A DNA stretch of 64,000 bases from Fonsecaea monophora (lineage: Eukaryota > Ascomycota > Eurotiomycetes > Chaetothyriales > Herpotrichiellaceae), in contig NW_019173954.1 in the NCBI RefSeq assembly GCF_001642475.1, forward strand, positions 62,001 to 126,000, written 5' to 3'. The notes under the pieces are model-generated. The model did not search any database. It had not been told where the DNA came from and saw only the letters and a list, made by a program, of their open reading frames with translations. The translations under genes and the position numbers were made by a program. Positions 53,536-64,000 of this stretch are shown here, piece after piece; the stretch's first letter is position 1; each line of letters starts with the position of its first letter.

Positions 53536-56500
53536 GGCTAATGAGCTGGTAAAGGGAAATGCAAGGCCGAACGGAGGGGTGAAATATATGTACAACCGGG
53601 CCGAGTCAAAAGATCGAGCCTTGACAGACAAAGGCTGGGTGTGAAATAGGCTCAAAGTCTCGGAGAGGGTGTGCAAGTCACAATCACCAACAATAGCCCA
53701 AGTGGCATAGGTCACGGGAAGCGCACAGAAGGCCAAGTGCCGCTTGTCGACAATCAATGCCAGGAACAGTGAAATGGCGCTGGTATAAATATCGACCGCG
53801 AATCTCGAGGATCTCCCGAACAGGACAAAATGCCAGCGAAACCAAAGATAATGGGTCAAGTCACACCACCGAGGCTAAGCAACGCTCAGGAGAGCGGTAA
53901 GACACGACCCAACCGTAGAACAAAGGCGTAGAAAGGTCAGGCCAAAAGGTACGAAAGATTGAGCTTGCAGCAAAGGATGTGAAATGGGAGGGGAATCAGA
54001 AATGGGGATTTGATGATGTTGTCTGCTGCAGGGAGAAGTGAGCTCAAAAGGGTGTAGAGCAAGCAGGGATCGCGACGGGCAGTGGCCAATTGGGGACTCC
54101 ACTGCTCATCTGAAAGGTGTATAGAGCTATTATCAGCCCAGATATCTCAACAAGGTAGAATGGCTTGACAGGTACCGGGGGGTGGCCTATGCCCGGCCGG
54201 GGTGATTGCAGTGGTTCGTGGCAGGTTATCAAGCAACAAGCTCTGCCTCGATTGATGCCGGGAGCCCGAAAGTCGAATAAGACGGATCGGCAGAAGGAAG
54301 CCAGATCCAGAGGCGACTTGACTGGCCATCGAGGGATTCAGCGAGAGACGATGCTGGCACGGCTGGTCGTCAGAATGCAAAGGCCAGCGGTTGGCTGCAC
54401 GGACAGCCTTGCCAAAAGAGGTTTAGCTTGATATTGATACAGCGATAAGGGAGATGGCCCACTGGCCGGGTGTGATTGGTAGATGCCTGACCCCGCGATC
54501 CCCACTTTCGCCGTCCTTCGATTGTTCCTCTTTCGGGCAAATCTTTCCCGGCCTCATCCTCTGAAGCTCTCTGTGCCCTGATAGTCCTGGGAGCCGGGAG
54601 CCAGGGACAACCTCGCTGGATAAGAGAAGACAAAATGGTCGCGACAGCAGCGCTCACCGTGCGAGCCAGTTGAGGTCCAGGGTGCAACACATATCTGTCC
54701 AAGGGGGACGACAACAGCCAACCACTCTTGTATCTGCTCCTCTTGTGCGACGTCGGCGTGCTTCGCCTCTAGCATCAGGTTGGTCGAGTTCTCGAAGCAA
54801 TGATCGAAACGGCCATGCTGTAGCACAATGACCTGTGGAACAATCCTCCTAATAGCCGCGCGACCACCCAGATCTGTCCACACGTGGTCACAACTCCTCG
54901 GGTGCTTGCCAATTTTCTTCCGGCCTGCTGATCGTGCGAGGTCCTTCTGTTACGAGGCCACAGTATGATGAGAAGAGGATGCTGAGGAGATCCAATGACA
55001 TGGACAAAGGGACGCGGTTTGTTGAGACACAGACTTCGTTCCCCAGCGACGACTGCGCATCCTCGCTTGGAGCCGGCACTCAAACTTGCTGGCTCAACCC
55101 AGATGTAGGACAACTTTCTTCGCTTTGTACCCAGCCATCTGGTTCGGCCGTTCTTGGTGGTGGCTGCCGTCATTTTCTCCTGGAATAATCTCAACTTCAG
55201 CCTCGCAAGGCGTCTACCCAGCCTTAAAACGCAGGGTTGTCTTCAGTCTCAACTCCCAACCCAAGGGACATATCCATCTTCCTGTCGTGCGCGTGACGCC
55301 GAGTTGATCGACCGTGCTTCCTTGTAATAGACCCATCCGCCCAGAGAGTTCAACCTCCAATCCCTTTGTACCGGTCGCCACTCGTGACTTACATAGGAAG
55401 GAATTCAGGATCATCTGGATTCTGATATGAAGCAACATCCGCTCTTCTTACCTTCCAGTGTGACAGTAACCTCAGTAATCCGTCGTCACAGCGTAAATGA
55501 CTGTGTAACTCGGAATACGTTGAAAAATTCCAATATCGAGGCTCGCATTGCATCTCCATGGTACGACGCCTCAGAAGTCGATCATAGCAACGGCAATATC
55601 AATCAGGATCTCCGATGCCAGCCTGTATTCACGCAGATCTTGACATGGGGACCCTCGAGGAGACTCGAAGTCTCGAAAATGGGCGAAGAACGACAAGTAT
55701 AATGTGTGCTAAACTCACTCTCATGCGGACAGCAATCTGGATTTGCGCGTCATAGCTCTCTTGATCCAGTCCTATCTCCCTCACACCGCTGGCGCTGTTG
55801 TTCCCTCGCATCGCATTGCCTGCAGTGCGTCATGTTCGGTACACGGAGCAATCTCCAAGAGCTTTTCCGTGAATACTCGGTTGCGAAGCGCGGTTCAACA
55901 GGATCCCTATACTTTGCCTAGCAAACTGACAGTGTGATCGTCGGACCTTGAAGGGAGGGAGTTTGCCCAAACATGGTGCCTCGAAACGCAACTCTGCAAG
56001 CGGCAAGGAAGTTTTTGCTTAGTGCGGATATTGGATGGCATTTATCACAGTGAAAGTCTTGGTGCAACGACGCTTGTGCGTTTGACAGTGCCACCGAGCA
56101 TTCAAAGCTGGACGGAGCACCTAGCGCTTCAACAGAGATGAGAAGACGGCGAAACATGCAGGCTGGAAAAGTTTGGCGATTCAAAGCTGGCAAGTGCTGT
56201 CCTCGACATGTTGACGCCTCGCCAGCTCAATTTCACGGCAGAAGGGATGGTCAAGCAGAAGGAGCTGGTTCGCCTATCCATGTTAAACCACAGTCGGACG
56301 GCGCAACAGCTGATGACAGTGTAATCGGTCGACATGGCCGGTAACTGAAGCTGCAAAGATTCTGTTAAACTGAAAAGAGAATTGTCGTACAGGACAGGCG
56401 TCGCTTCCAAAGCCTGTGTGGTACACTCTTGTTGTGATGAAGGAGGCAGAGAATCCAAAGCGAATCATGCAGTGCAATTTTATGCCGGGAAGATGTGTAA

Positions 56501-57150
56501 TTCGTCCCCTCTTCCCCAATCACACCGTAAGAACCGTCATTAAGCGAGGTGGTTGATTGAGGCAAAGTTTGAGTCGAGGCATGCTGTAAGTGAGTGCCGA
56601 GTCGCCAGGGAAGGGGACTTCAGCCCTGATGCTCAATTCAGACGATGAAGAAGCAATCAACACACCTGATTAGGCCCCAGAGCCCGCACTGACGCGCTGG
56701 ATTGGGACCGTATCTGGTTTACATCACCTCGACCGAAATAGTCGTTGATAGACGGTCCTCCGGTAACAGAAATTCGCTGCGTTCCCTCTGCATAAGAAGA
56801 TTTTGCAGAAGAGGCGACGCAATCGTTAGGCCATGCAGTGTCGGCCGTGGCGTCCATGTAATTCCGCGGCGCAGCCTCAAAGAATGGGTGCGTGTGTTTG
56901 ACAAGCAGAAGATGAAGTGGGTCGAAGCCTGATGAAGGAGAAGGAAGAAGTGCAGTTTTACACTAAATGATTCACCGTAATGATTCACCGTAAGCGGCTT
57001 TTCCAACTCCATGCGCACTTTTAATTTGCTGCCACCAAGTCTTTCCTCACTTCAACGTCCTTCAGCATGCTCCAATACCACGTAGAGCCGGTAAGATGAG
57101 GGCAATGGCGGCAATCCTATACCCTCAACCCCAAAACACAGACCTCCACC
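53536..57150. other. About 3.6 kb without a convincing protein gene
   Basis: The left end should hold the HODM-like promoter and the right end the MTG1 promoter. Small frames occur on both strands. One on the minus strand (54554-54883) has a protein-like stretch (VLQHGRFDHCFENSTNLMLEA), but no partner exon or family was recognised. Between 55400 and 57000 nothing coding-like was seen. No long repeat or terminal inverted repeat was found by eye. Confidence 0.35.
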
Positions 57151-58220
57151 ATGGGCGCATTCGTCCCTCGCCGAATGTACCCGCACCTTGGGTCGATACC
57201 TAGATCCTACTACCTGGGCCACCATGCGGCCGGCTTGTCGAAGATGAAATCCATGATCTCGCAGATCGATCTTGTCATTGAGTGCCGAGACTACCGTACA
57301 CCTCTTGTATCTCGTAACCCGCTGTTCGAGGCCAACCTCGGCGAACGGCCACGACTGATAGTTTACACCAAGCAAGATCTGGGGAGTAATTTCACAAACG
57401 AGGACAAGCAGGTATGCGCTGCCCCAGGGGACAATCTTGTGCGTGGTCTTCTGACATTCGCCAGAGGGAAAAGATAATCAAGAAATGGGATGCTCCATCC
57501 ACCTCGTTCTTTGCCGATGTAAAATCCCGCGTTGCCATCAACCGAGTCCTCGAGTTTGCTCGGGCGCATGCCAATGCCTCGACCTCCCTCTTCGGCACCC
57601 GTCTTATGGTTGTGGGCATGCCCAATGTTGGCAAGTCGTCTCTCCTCAATGCGTTGCGAAATGTCAGCTTGGGTAAGAAGAAGGCTGCAAGAACCGGAGA
57701 CCAACCCGGAGTGACTAGGAAAATTGGCAGCGACGTCAAAATAATAGACGCAGAAGATGGTCGAGAAGCGGTATATGTGCTAGACACACCAGGTGTCTTC
57801 GTCCCCTACGTCCCTGACGCCGAGAGTATGCTGAAGCTCGCTCTTTGCGGAAATGTCAAAGACACCATTATCCTACCAACGACCATCGCCGATTACCTTT
57901 TGTACCACCTCAACCTTCAAGATCCATCTTTGTACAATATGTTTTCCGAACCGACAAACGACATTTTTGCTGTGCTGGAGGGACTTGCGCGGAAACAGGG
58001 TCGCCTGAAAAAGGGAGGGATGCCGGACTTTGAGTCTTCAGCTCTTCAGTTTGTGCAGAAATGGAGAAGTGGGCACATGGGCAAATTTGTGTTGGACGAC
58101 GTGACCGAAGACGCATTGGCTGCGAGAACTCGGGAACTGGAGTTCTTGGGAGGCAGCATGAATCAAGCCCGTAAAGCCGCGAAGCAACAGAAGAAGGACG
58201 CCTATCTGGAAGCAGACTGA
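57151..58220 (+). CDS. MTG1: Mitochondrial GTPase 1 (circularly permuted)
   Basis: Exons 57151-57411 and 57465-58220 encode 338 residues (intron 53 bp, GT-AG, phase 0). The GTPase motifs are in permuted order: G4 (TKQDL, about 72-76) comes first, then G1 (GMPNVGKSS, about 152-160), then a GVTR switch and G3 (DTPGVF). This order is the hallmark of the YlqF/Mtg1 class. The N-terminus includes GHHAAGLSKMKSMISQIDLVIECRDYRTPL, a conserved block. Mtg1 is a peripheral GTPase of the mitochondrial inner membrane needed for maturation of the large mitoribosomal subunit. The short basic N-terminus may serve for import. The length agrees with human MTG1 (334). Confidence 0.92.
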
Positions 58221-59692
58221 ACCATGATCGAATTTCGGCACATGACAAGGGAAACAACTAGATACTAGGTGCCTCTTCCTCACTCCCAACCTTGGCGGCG
58301 ATCAGCTTAATGCCACACCTTCGCCAAGTGTGTCCTCCCACAACCCTAACACACATTCCAGGCTGGACAAAAATAAGTTGATGCCAGGTGACAAAAAGTG
58401 CAAAAACTTATCACGAAACAGCTCAACCTGCTGGTTCGTGATAAGAGAAACTCGCCCTTTCGGGTTGGTTTTTCTCGACCGGTTATACTACAGATTTATA
58501 CGGGTTGAATCGGAGGGAGGGAGGATCGAATCGAGGACCTGTTGCCTGCTAACCCGGTGTTAGTTTGACCTGACAGGACCTAGATTAGGTATTGCTCGAA
58601 GGGAGGATCGAATCGAGGTCCTGATGCCTGCTGGCCCGGTGCCAGTTCGACCTGACAGGACCTGGATTTAGTCGTCGGGATCGGAATGGGGATCGGATCG
58701 GCTCGCCCTAGTTGTGGTAGGGGGTCTTGGTGTGACAGAAATTGCGGGTTTAAAACTAATATGTCTGCATTTAATTGAACCTGACCTCGGGGGGGGAAGT
58801 GGGCCCAGCCAGCCTTGCGAAGTCTTCACACGACAAGGCTGGCGTCGAAGGGATCACGCACCGCAGCTGTCACGGGTCGAGGCGGACAAGAGAGTCTGTG
58901 TCTGGAGCAGCATACTGCACTTGTCATCTCAAGTCTTTGCGATGGTTTGTTCTCAGTTTCAGACACCCAAGTCCCCTGCGTGGAAACAGATGGAGGCGAA
59001 CTGCTACAATATATCTGTATCGTACTGTATCCATATACGACCAATCTGTACTATTATCTACCATCCATCTATCCTCCTATCTGACCGCGCCCTCTCGAGG
59101 ACTCTACACCCTGGTGTCTGATCGAGTCTGACAAACCCTGCCCTGCTCATAGTCCTCGTCTGGGACAATAGAGGACCCGGGGAAAATAGGTCGTCGAGTA
59201 GTTCGCGAACGCAAGGGAAGGGAAGGGTATATCTCACTTCGCTCATGGCAACGATAGTAAACAATACAAAGAAAGAGGAGGGCAGAGGAGGTATAGGGGC
59301 GAGGTGTAGAGGCGTAGGATGTGATTTCGGAGCATGAGAGCATGAGTTTACGAGCTATGTATATATGTATGTATGCACATGTTTATAGAGGTAGGTATAT
59401 ATGTATATACATGTAGCATGGAACCAAAATCGCTGGCTGATCTGCTCTCTGTGCCTCATCTTAGCTATGAAGACACATGTATGACAAAATATAACACACG
59501 TGGCAACGGCATGAGATATTTCCAAGCTCCCTCTCTCCATCTCATGGGAGATGTTGTCTATATGTCTATGTGTCTATGTAGCCTGTGTGGTTATATGACA
59601 TGTGACATATGACATCTTCTTGTGTCCCATATTCCATATATCATGTCCACGGCACGCAGATACACACAAGCACACCCTGCTCAGTTGGCAGC
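58221..59692. other. Convergent intergenic region with a structured tandem duplication
   Basis: MTG1 (+) and CIA1 (-) end towards each other. The region contains a duplicated 68-bp element (see separate entry), several TATATG/TGTATATA-rich patches (59353-59415, 59555-59640) and no coding frame. Confidence 0.45.
58519..58668 (+). repeat. Tandem duplicated 68-bp element with conserved hairpin
   Basis: Two copies, 58519-58586 and 58601-58668, are about 88% identical with a period of 82 bp. Each contains a 5-bp hairpin with the same CCGGT loop: CTAAC/GTTAG in copy 1 (58549-58563) and CTGGC/GCCAG in copy 2 (58631-58645). Two positions differ in each arm, and all differences preserve pairing. In copy 2 an outer AGGTCCTG/CAGGACCT pair encloses the hairpin; copy 1 has one mismatch there. 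A tRNA origin was considered, but no full cloverleaf fits. Confidence 0.65.
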
Positions 59693-61507
59693 TCAATCAG
59701 ACTCACACACCGAGCCTGACTCGGCTAGGAGAAGGTCTTCAGGCAAGGTCCATATCCGGACGTCGCCCTCGTCGCCGGTCGAGACGATCATCTCCTCCCC
59801 GTCGAACCGTCGGTCTTTGTCCCGCCGCTCGGCCCAGCACACGTGGTTGATCTCGAACTCGTCGTGCGCGGCTTCCAAGACGGCCACGATCTCCCACTTG
59901 GAGGCGTGCAATTTATACGGCGCCTCCGTCTGTGCGGCGTTCTCTGCGTGACTGGCTTGTGATGTGATGCCGTTCATCACGACGTCGTCTCCCACGTCTC
60001 CACCAGCAACAGCAGTATTGTTGTTCTCGGTTGTCGAGACTGGCGCAGTGGTAGGTACCTCCCTGTACACGGCGATCGTGCCGTCTCCGCCGCAGCTCAC
60101 TACCATCCCCGTCCTTTTCGACCAGTCCACCGCGTACACACTCCGGACATGTACAGCGGGCAAGGTGGCGTCTTCGACCCATTTCTCCATCGCACTCATC
60201 GGGCGGATCACGCTGGGGATTCGCGATGACGCAAAGCCTGTGGGTGCAGACTGGGTTTGCGACTGGGCTCTCCGTTTCTCCTTCTCGACTTCACTGAGTT
60301 CTCGTCTCCACACACGCACGCTGAGATCATCGGAGCACGAGACGATGCGAGGCATCCAGTCCGCTTCGAATTCCCGTGTGGCGACTTCTCGGTCACGTTC
60401 GTGAAGACACTGCGACAGGTCCAGGAGGGAGTAGTTGATGTGTTTTTCCCACTTGAGGTCCCACACCGTCCCCTTGTGCTTGTCGATGACACCGACGCAA
60501 ATCCAGTCGCCTTCTTCCTCCACGTCGCGCCAGAGGCGGATGGTGTCGTCGTATGAGCCACTCGCTAGGATAGGGCGAGAGCCAAGAATGTCGACCTCGT
60601 CTTCTTCATCGACATCCATGTCTTGTTGGGTTCTCGTCGTTTCCGGAACAAAGCCGTTTGATCGCGCGATTGTGTCTCCCATATCGACATCCCCGTCCCG
60701 GTCTCCCGCACCTCCGACTTTTCTTCGCTTTGATCTGCGGCCGTTCCCTCTTCTTGCTCCTTGACACCAACCGACGCATTTGACGTCACCCGTGTGCTCA
60801 CTCAAGACCGCAATGGTTTCCCACTCTTCGGGCTCCACCTCTTCCCAGATCCAAACACTCTTGTCTCTTGAGCTGGTTGCCAACAGACTGGCCGGGTAGT
60901 GGGGAGGCGAGAAGTCGATGGACTTGATCTCGGAATCGGGACCGGTGAGCAGTGTGGAAAAATGCCACTCTTCATCTTCGTCGCCAGCGTGGTCGTGGGT
61001 CATGTCGACTTCGTCTGTGTCGGAGGATATTCCCCTCTCATTCTGCTGCAGCGTTTGCTCGTCCCCATTCTGTTGGTGATCGCCTGCGTCCCGAAAAGCC
61101 GCCCACCTGCGCTCATCGTTCCACACCCAGATGCCGACGTTGGCGTCGAAGCTGCCGGTGCCCAACACGACGGGTTTCCTCCTCTCCGTTTTCGTCCTGA
61201 CCTTGGTGCTGCCCCCAAAGTCCTTCCACGCCACCGTCCTCACGCTCCTCTTGTGGCCCCCACTGATGGTCGAGACCAAGGCGAAATCCCGCAGGGACCA
61301 GACATTGACGGATTTGTCTGCGGACCCGGTCGCAAGCAGTGGTGTGGACGGATCTGGATGCGGGCTCGATTGCCATGCCCGGCTCGCCCCCGATCCTGGG
61401 GGGTGTAGGGTTTTCAAAAGGGACAAGGTAGGTGTCGGTTGCGAGGGAGAGCTGACCGCCATTGGAGGAGCAAAAGGAGATTTATTATGCGGTGGTATGT
61501 AGGACAA
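59693..61507 (-). CDS. CIA1: Cytosolic iron-sulfur assembly WD40 protein Cia1
   Basis: A single exon of 604 residues. A seven-bladed WD40 propeller can be traced: LLATGSADKSVNVW, VLGTGSFDANVGIWVW, LLATSSRDKSVWIW, ILASGSYDDTIRLW, IVSCSDDLSVRVW, VVSCGGDGTIAVY and IVSTGDEGDVRIW. Charged insertions lie between blades (GDEDEEWHF, a basic GRRSKRRKVGG loop, an acidic DMDVDEEDEVD loop), which lengthen it well beyond yeast Cia1 (330); such insertions are common in filamentous fungi. Cia1 is part of the CIA targeting complex with Cia2 and Met18/MMS19, which delivers Fe-S clusters to cytosolic and nuclear proteins. The basic loop could act as a nuclear signal. The assignment is good because of blade order and the start region (LKTLHPP, SGGHKRSVRTVAW). 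Confidence 0.9.
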   Translation of the reverse strand: MSYIPPHNKSPFAPPMAVSSPSQPTPTLSLLKTLHPPGSGASRAWQSSPHPDPSTPLLATGSADKSVNVWSLRDFALVSTISGGHKRSVRTVAWKDFGGSTKVRTKTERRKPVVLGTGSFDANVGIWVWNDERRWAAFRDAGDHQQNGDEQTLQQNERGISSDTDEVDMTHDHAGDEDEEWHFSTLLTGPDSEIKSIDFSPPHYPASLLATSSRDKSVWIWEEVEPEEWETIAVLSEHTGDVKCVGWCQGARRGNGRRSKRRKVGGAGDRDGDVDMGDTIARSNGFVPETTRTQQDMDVDEEDEVDILGSRPILASGSYDDTIRLWRDVEEEGDWICVGVIDKHKGTVWDLKWEKHINYSLLDLSQCLHERDREVATREFEADWMPRIVSCSDDLSVRVWRRELSEVEKEKRRAQSQTQSAPTGFASSRIPSVIRPMSAMEKWVEDATLPAVHVRSVYAVDWSKRTGMVVSCGGDGTIAVYREVPTTAPVSTTENNNTAVAGGDVGDDVVMNGITSQASHAENAAQTEAPYKLHASKWEIVAVLEAAHDEFEINHVCWAERRDKDRRFDGEEMIVSTGDEGDVRIWTLPEDLLLAESGSVCESD

Positions 61508-62354
61508 GAAAAGAAGGGTGGGTGGTGTGAGTCCGAGCCCTGCCTGGCTTGACTGACTGACTCACTGACTGCCGTGACAGACGACGCCTGAATCTTTTTG
61601 GTGGACCGGGTGCTTCGAGGGCGCCAAGGGCCAGACGCAGCCCACGGATTACCAAGAGGGAAGAAAAAAGTCAGAAGTGCGAATAATAATGGGCTTTGGA
61701 GATGGTGTTTGGAGCAAAAATGGAGTTTTGACGATAATGGGCGAGAAATTGTGCCCAAATGTCCTTGACTGACAAATCGGAGACTGTGACGTCGGCGGGG
61801 CGGAGATGCTCAACGTCCTTAGAGACTCCGCTATCGGCTTCAAGACTTATAAGAAAATACTGGCGACAATGGGACATGTTTACGACTACCGAGTGTATCT
61901 GTCACACAGATTGCTCGAGACTGACAGTGATCATTTATAGTAATCAGAAGAAAGCCTTAGGCAAGGAGTTGCTTCCGTTCCAGGCCCCCTTGGTTGGTAT
62001 CTAGTAGTGACATCTTGTACATGAGTGGAATCGTTCTCTCACAACTTGGGTGGTGGGTGTTCTGCAGGAGTTGAGCAGATGATTGGCACATTGCAACAAC
62101 ACTTCTCCATGAGCTGTACAGGCGCACAGGATGCTAGTTCTTGTAGGAAGTCTGCGTGTGACCCAATATTTCCGAGTCGACCAAAGCCGGTTTCATCATC
62201 GTTCGTTCGGGTAAAGACCTCTGGATCATGGGGAAGTGCCCAATCTCTCCCTTTCACATTCGGCGTCCTTCGCTGGAGTGAATGATACACCCATCGGTGG
62301 CTTTGGCTCTCTTCTCATAGATGGTCGAACTTCTTCGCCAGATCACACATATAC
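61508..62354. other. Intergenic region: CIA1 promoter and rhomboid 3' end
   Basis: 847 bp between two genes reading leftward. The CIA1 promoter should lie on its left side; the right side is the rhomboid 3' UTR. A short repeated GACTGACTGACTCACTGACTG motif occurs at about 61552-61571. No coding frame was recognised. Confidence 0.4.
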
Positions 62355-63998
62355 TCATGGCTTCTTCCCCACCAGGTTCGTCCACCACGAACCTAATCTA
62401 GTCGTGTCTTCCTTTCGCCTGTGCCCGTTGCTTTGTAGCCATCGAGCGTAGACATAACCCACCGCCATTCCTCCTAAATGGTCGACGTAATCGTATCTGC
62501 CCAGACGACCCAAGGCTCCAAAAACTTGACTTGCGGTAAGGAGGACCAAGACTGTCTGGCCGTTGAAAGATAGTTTATCCGTCCACTCGTGAGGAATGAA
62601 TATGAGGGAGAAGTGGTCACTGTGAGAGTCCTGTCAGCGAAGCCTGGATCTCAAAAAACGCAGGACTTTTCCTTACCGGGAATGAAGGGCAAGATATGCA
62701 GATATAATGCCATAGACACAGCCACTCGCCCCAAGAACAGAAGTGGCCAAGTTGCGCTGGGCAAGATGGCGGGCAAAACTCACAAACCCTCCCATCAACC
62801 CCGAAGTGAAGTAAATAGACAGAAAGTTTCCGCGACCAACCTCTTCGTGAAGAGGAAGACCAAAGATTGCCAACGCCCCCATGTTCATGGTCAAGTGCCA
62901 CAACGTTTGGTGACTAAACAGGTTCCCAAGCATGCTGAGTGCATAAGGGTAAGCGGGGACAAATAAAAAGTATTTGTTCAGCAGAGACCAGCAAGGCGGG
63001 AACTTCCAAGCCAGCCAAATAGCCGCGTTCATGGCAATCAGGGTGCCAATGGTGGCGACTGAGAGCGACACACCCGGAAAGAGTCGGTCGGACTGCTTTG
63101 GTCGAGTCCAGGCTTGGGCGAACATGTAGGAACCACCACATAACAAGGCCACTAGGAGGAGTGAAGGAAAGAGGCGTCGGAGTATGCTCATCTGAGCGAT
63201 CTCTGGCGATTCGAGTGTCAGCTTAGACTGTGCTCTGTTGCGGGCCCTGAGCACCCATCTCTCAAAGCTGTTGGGTGGTCTCAGCTCTTTGGCCGTTTCG
63301 AGTCCTTGTTCTGGTCTTTGAGCGAGGGCTCTGGACCGTTCATCGTGGACCTTTTGGGCTTTCTCCATTTCCTTGTCGATTTGTGCCTGTAATTCTGCCT
63401 CCTCTTTCTCACGCCTGGCTTCATTTTCTGCGCGGATCCTGTCCAGTTCACTCTTTCCATATGGGTCACTCTCTCTTTCGCTCAGCTCGGCCTGATAGTG
63501 TCCACTTTGAGGGCCATAGTATGTTTCTTCTGGTGCTTTATGAGCTCTGTAGAGACCGATATCTTGTCCCTTCTGCATCAGTACCGAGGGGTGGTCCTTT
63601 TCGCGTTCGTCCTCTTCTCGTTCAATGCGGTATAGAATCGCCTCATCTTCATCAATCGGATATGCTTGCCTCAGATAACGTAAACCGTCCTCAAAGGCGT
63701 GGGGAAATTTCGCCAACTCCGACTCGACGTCTTTGGGAAGTGGGAGGTCCAGCGTTCCATCATGGCGGCGGCCATGGAGGACTCGGAGCAATCGATTCGC
63801 AAAGGGAGTAGGAGGCGCATGGCGTCCGAAGATAGACACTATCTGCTCTCTGCTGAGGTCGGCATCCTGAAATTTCAGGCCTTTCTCGGGTTTGTTATCG
63901 GCTCCGTAGGGTTTCAATTTCTGAACAATGGGAGACTGGCGGAAGCTGCGTGTCGTAGACTGCGAGAAGGTACGGGACTGGAATTTCCGCAAAGGAGC
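62355..63998 (-). CDS. PCP1: Mitochondrial-type rhomboid protease, 5' end beyond the window
   Basis: Exons from the window end (about 63998) to 62677 and 62355-62619; the start codon lies outside. A basic, Ser/Arg-rich start (SRTFSQSTTRSFRQS) suits a mitochondrial presequence. A charged coiled-coil region follows (SELDRIRAENEARREKEEAELQAQ), then about six membrane segments. Catalytic Ser sits in GASG (codon 62724-62726) and His in DHLGG (62478-62480), with HLTMNM upstream as in the rhomboid family. Homologs in yeast (Pcp1/Rbd1) cleave cytochrome c peroxidase and Mgm1 in the inner membrane and so control mitochondrial fusion. The central coiled coil is longer than in yeast. The call of the Pcp1 subgroup rests on the likely targeting sequence and is slightly less sure than the rhomboid family. 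Confidence 0.85.
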
Positions 63999-64000
63999 TT

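Noticed and set aside
58519..58668. tRNA gene or tRNA-derived SINE
   Set aside because: TTCGA-type T-loop-like words and a short acceptor-like pair exist, but a D arm, a 7-base anticodon loop and a proper T stem cannot be placed on either strand.

Overview
The window is nuclear DNA of a filamentous ascomycete (Pezizomycotina). It has short GT-AG introns of about 46-123 bp with CTRAC/TGCTAAC-like branch points, a Zn2Cys6 regulator, fungus-restricted families (DUF4045-gelsolin, DUF7924, MARVEL) and typical fungal housekeeping genes. Several lineage-type proteins would fit Eurotiomycetes, perhaps black yeasts, but the order cannot be fixed from sequence alone. No rRNA, tRNA, CRISPR array or intact transposon was recognised.

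Left part (1-16 kb). Genes here are a CENP-S/MHF1 histone-fold gene (-) divergent from a PGA2 trafficking gene (+), an AtuA-type (DUF1446) gene with a GC-AG first intron (-), and a Csx1/Nam8-like three-RRM RNA-binding protein (-). After about 4 kb with no convincing gene come a large GNAT-domain protein (-) and, divergent from it, the ARL2 GTPase (+).

Middle part (16-40 kb). This holds a 1662-residue DUF4045 plus gelsolin-repeat protein (+), D-arabinono-1,4-lactone oxidase (+), a DUF7924 protein with a nuclease-like D...ExK signature (-), an MFS sugar/polyol transporter (-), a decayed gene (-), a MARVEL membrane protein (-) and an unknown 150-residue protein (-). Then follow a Zn2Cys6 regulator and a secreted type-B carboxylesterase side by side (+), and a DUF4336 protein (-).

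Right part (41-64 kb). A single-anchor type II membrane protein (-) is followed by the most unusual gene of the window: a ten-exon, 1316-residue protein combining a B-box-like zinc finger, a P-loop GTPase-like domain, a RING-like finger and a patatin phospholipase domain (+). Next come PRP38 (+), a partial dihydroxyacetone-kinase-like protein with an acidic tail (-), a HODM-alpha-like (DUF3445) membrane protein (-), about 3.6 kb without convincing genes, the mitochondrial GTPase MTG1 (+), the CIA1 WD40 protein (-), and a mitochondrial-type rhomboid protease cut by the window end (-).

Most genes are unrelated housekeeping functions and do not form a pathway cluster. The exceptions worth testing are the regulator-esterase pair and the GTPase-RING-patatin gene, a candidate signalling or immunity-type lipase. 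Splice models were built by hand; every multi-exon model given keeps reading frame across all junctions.
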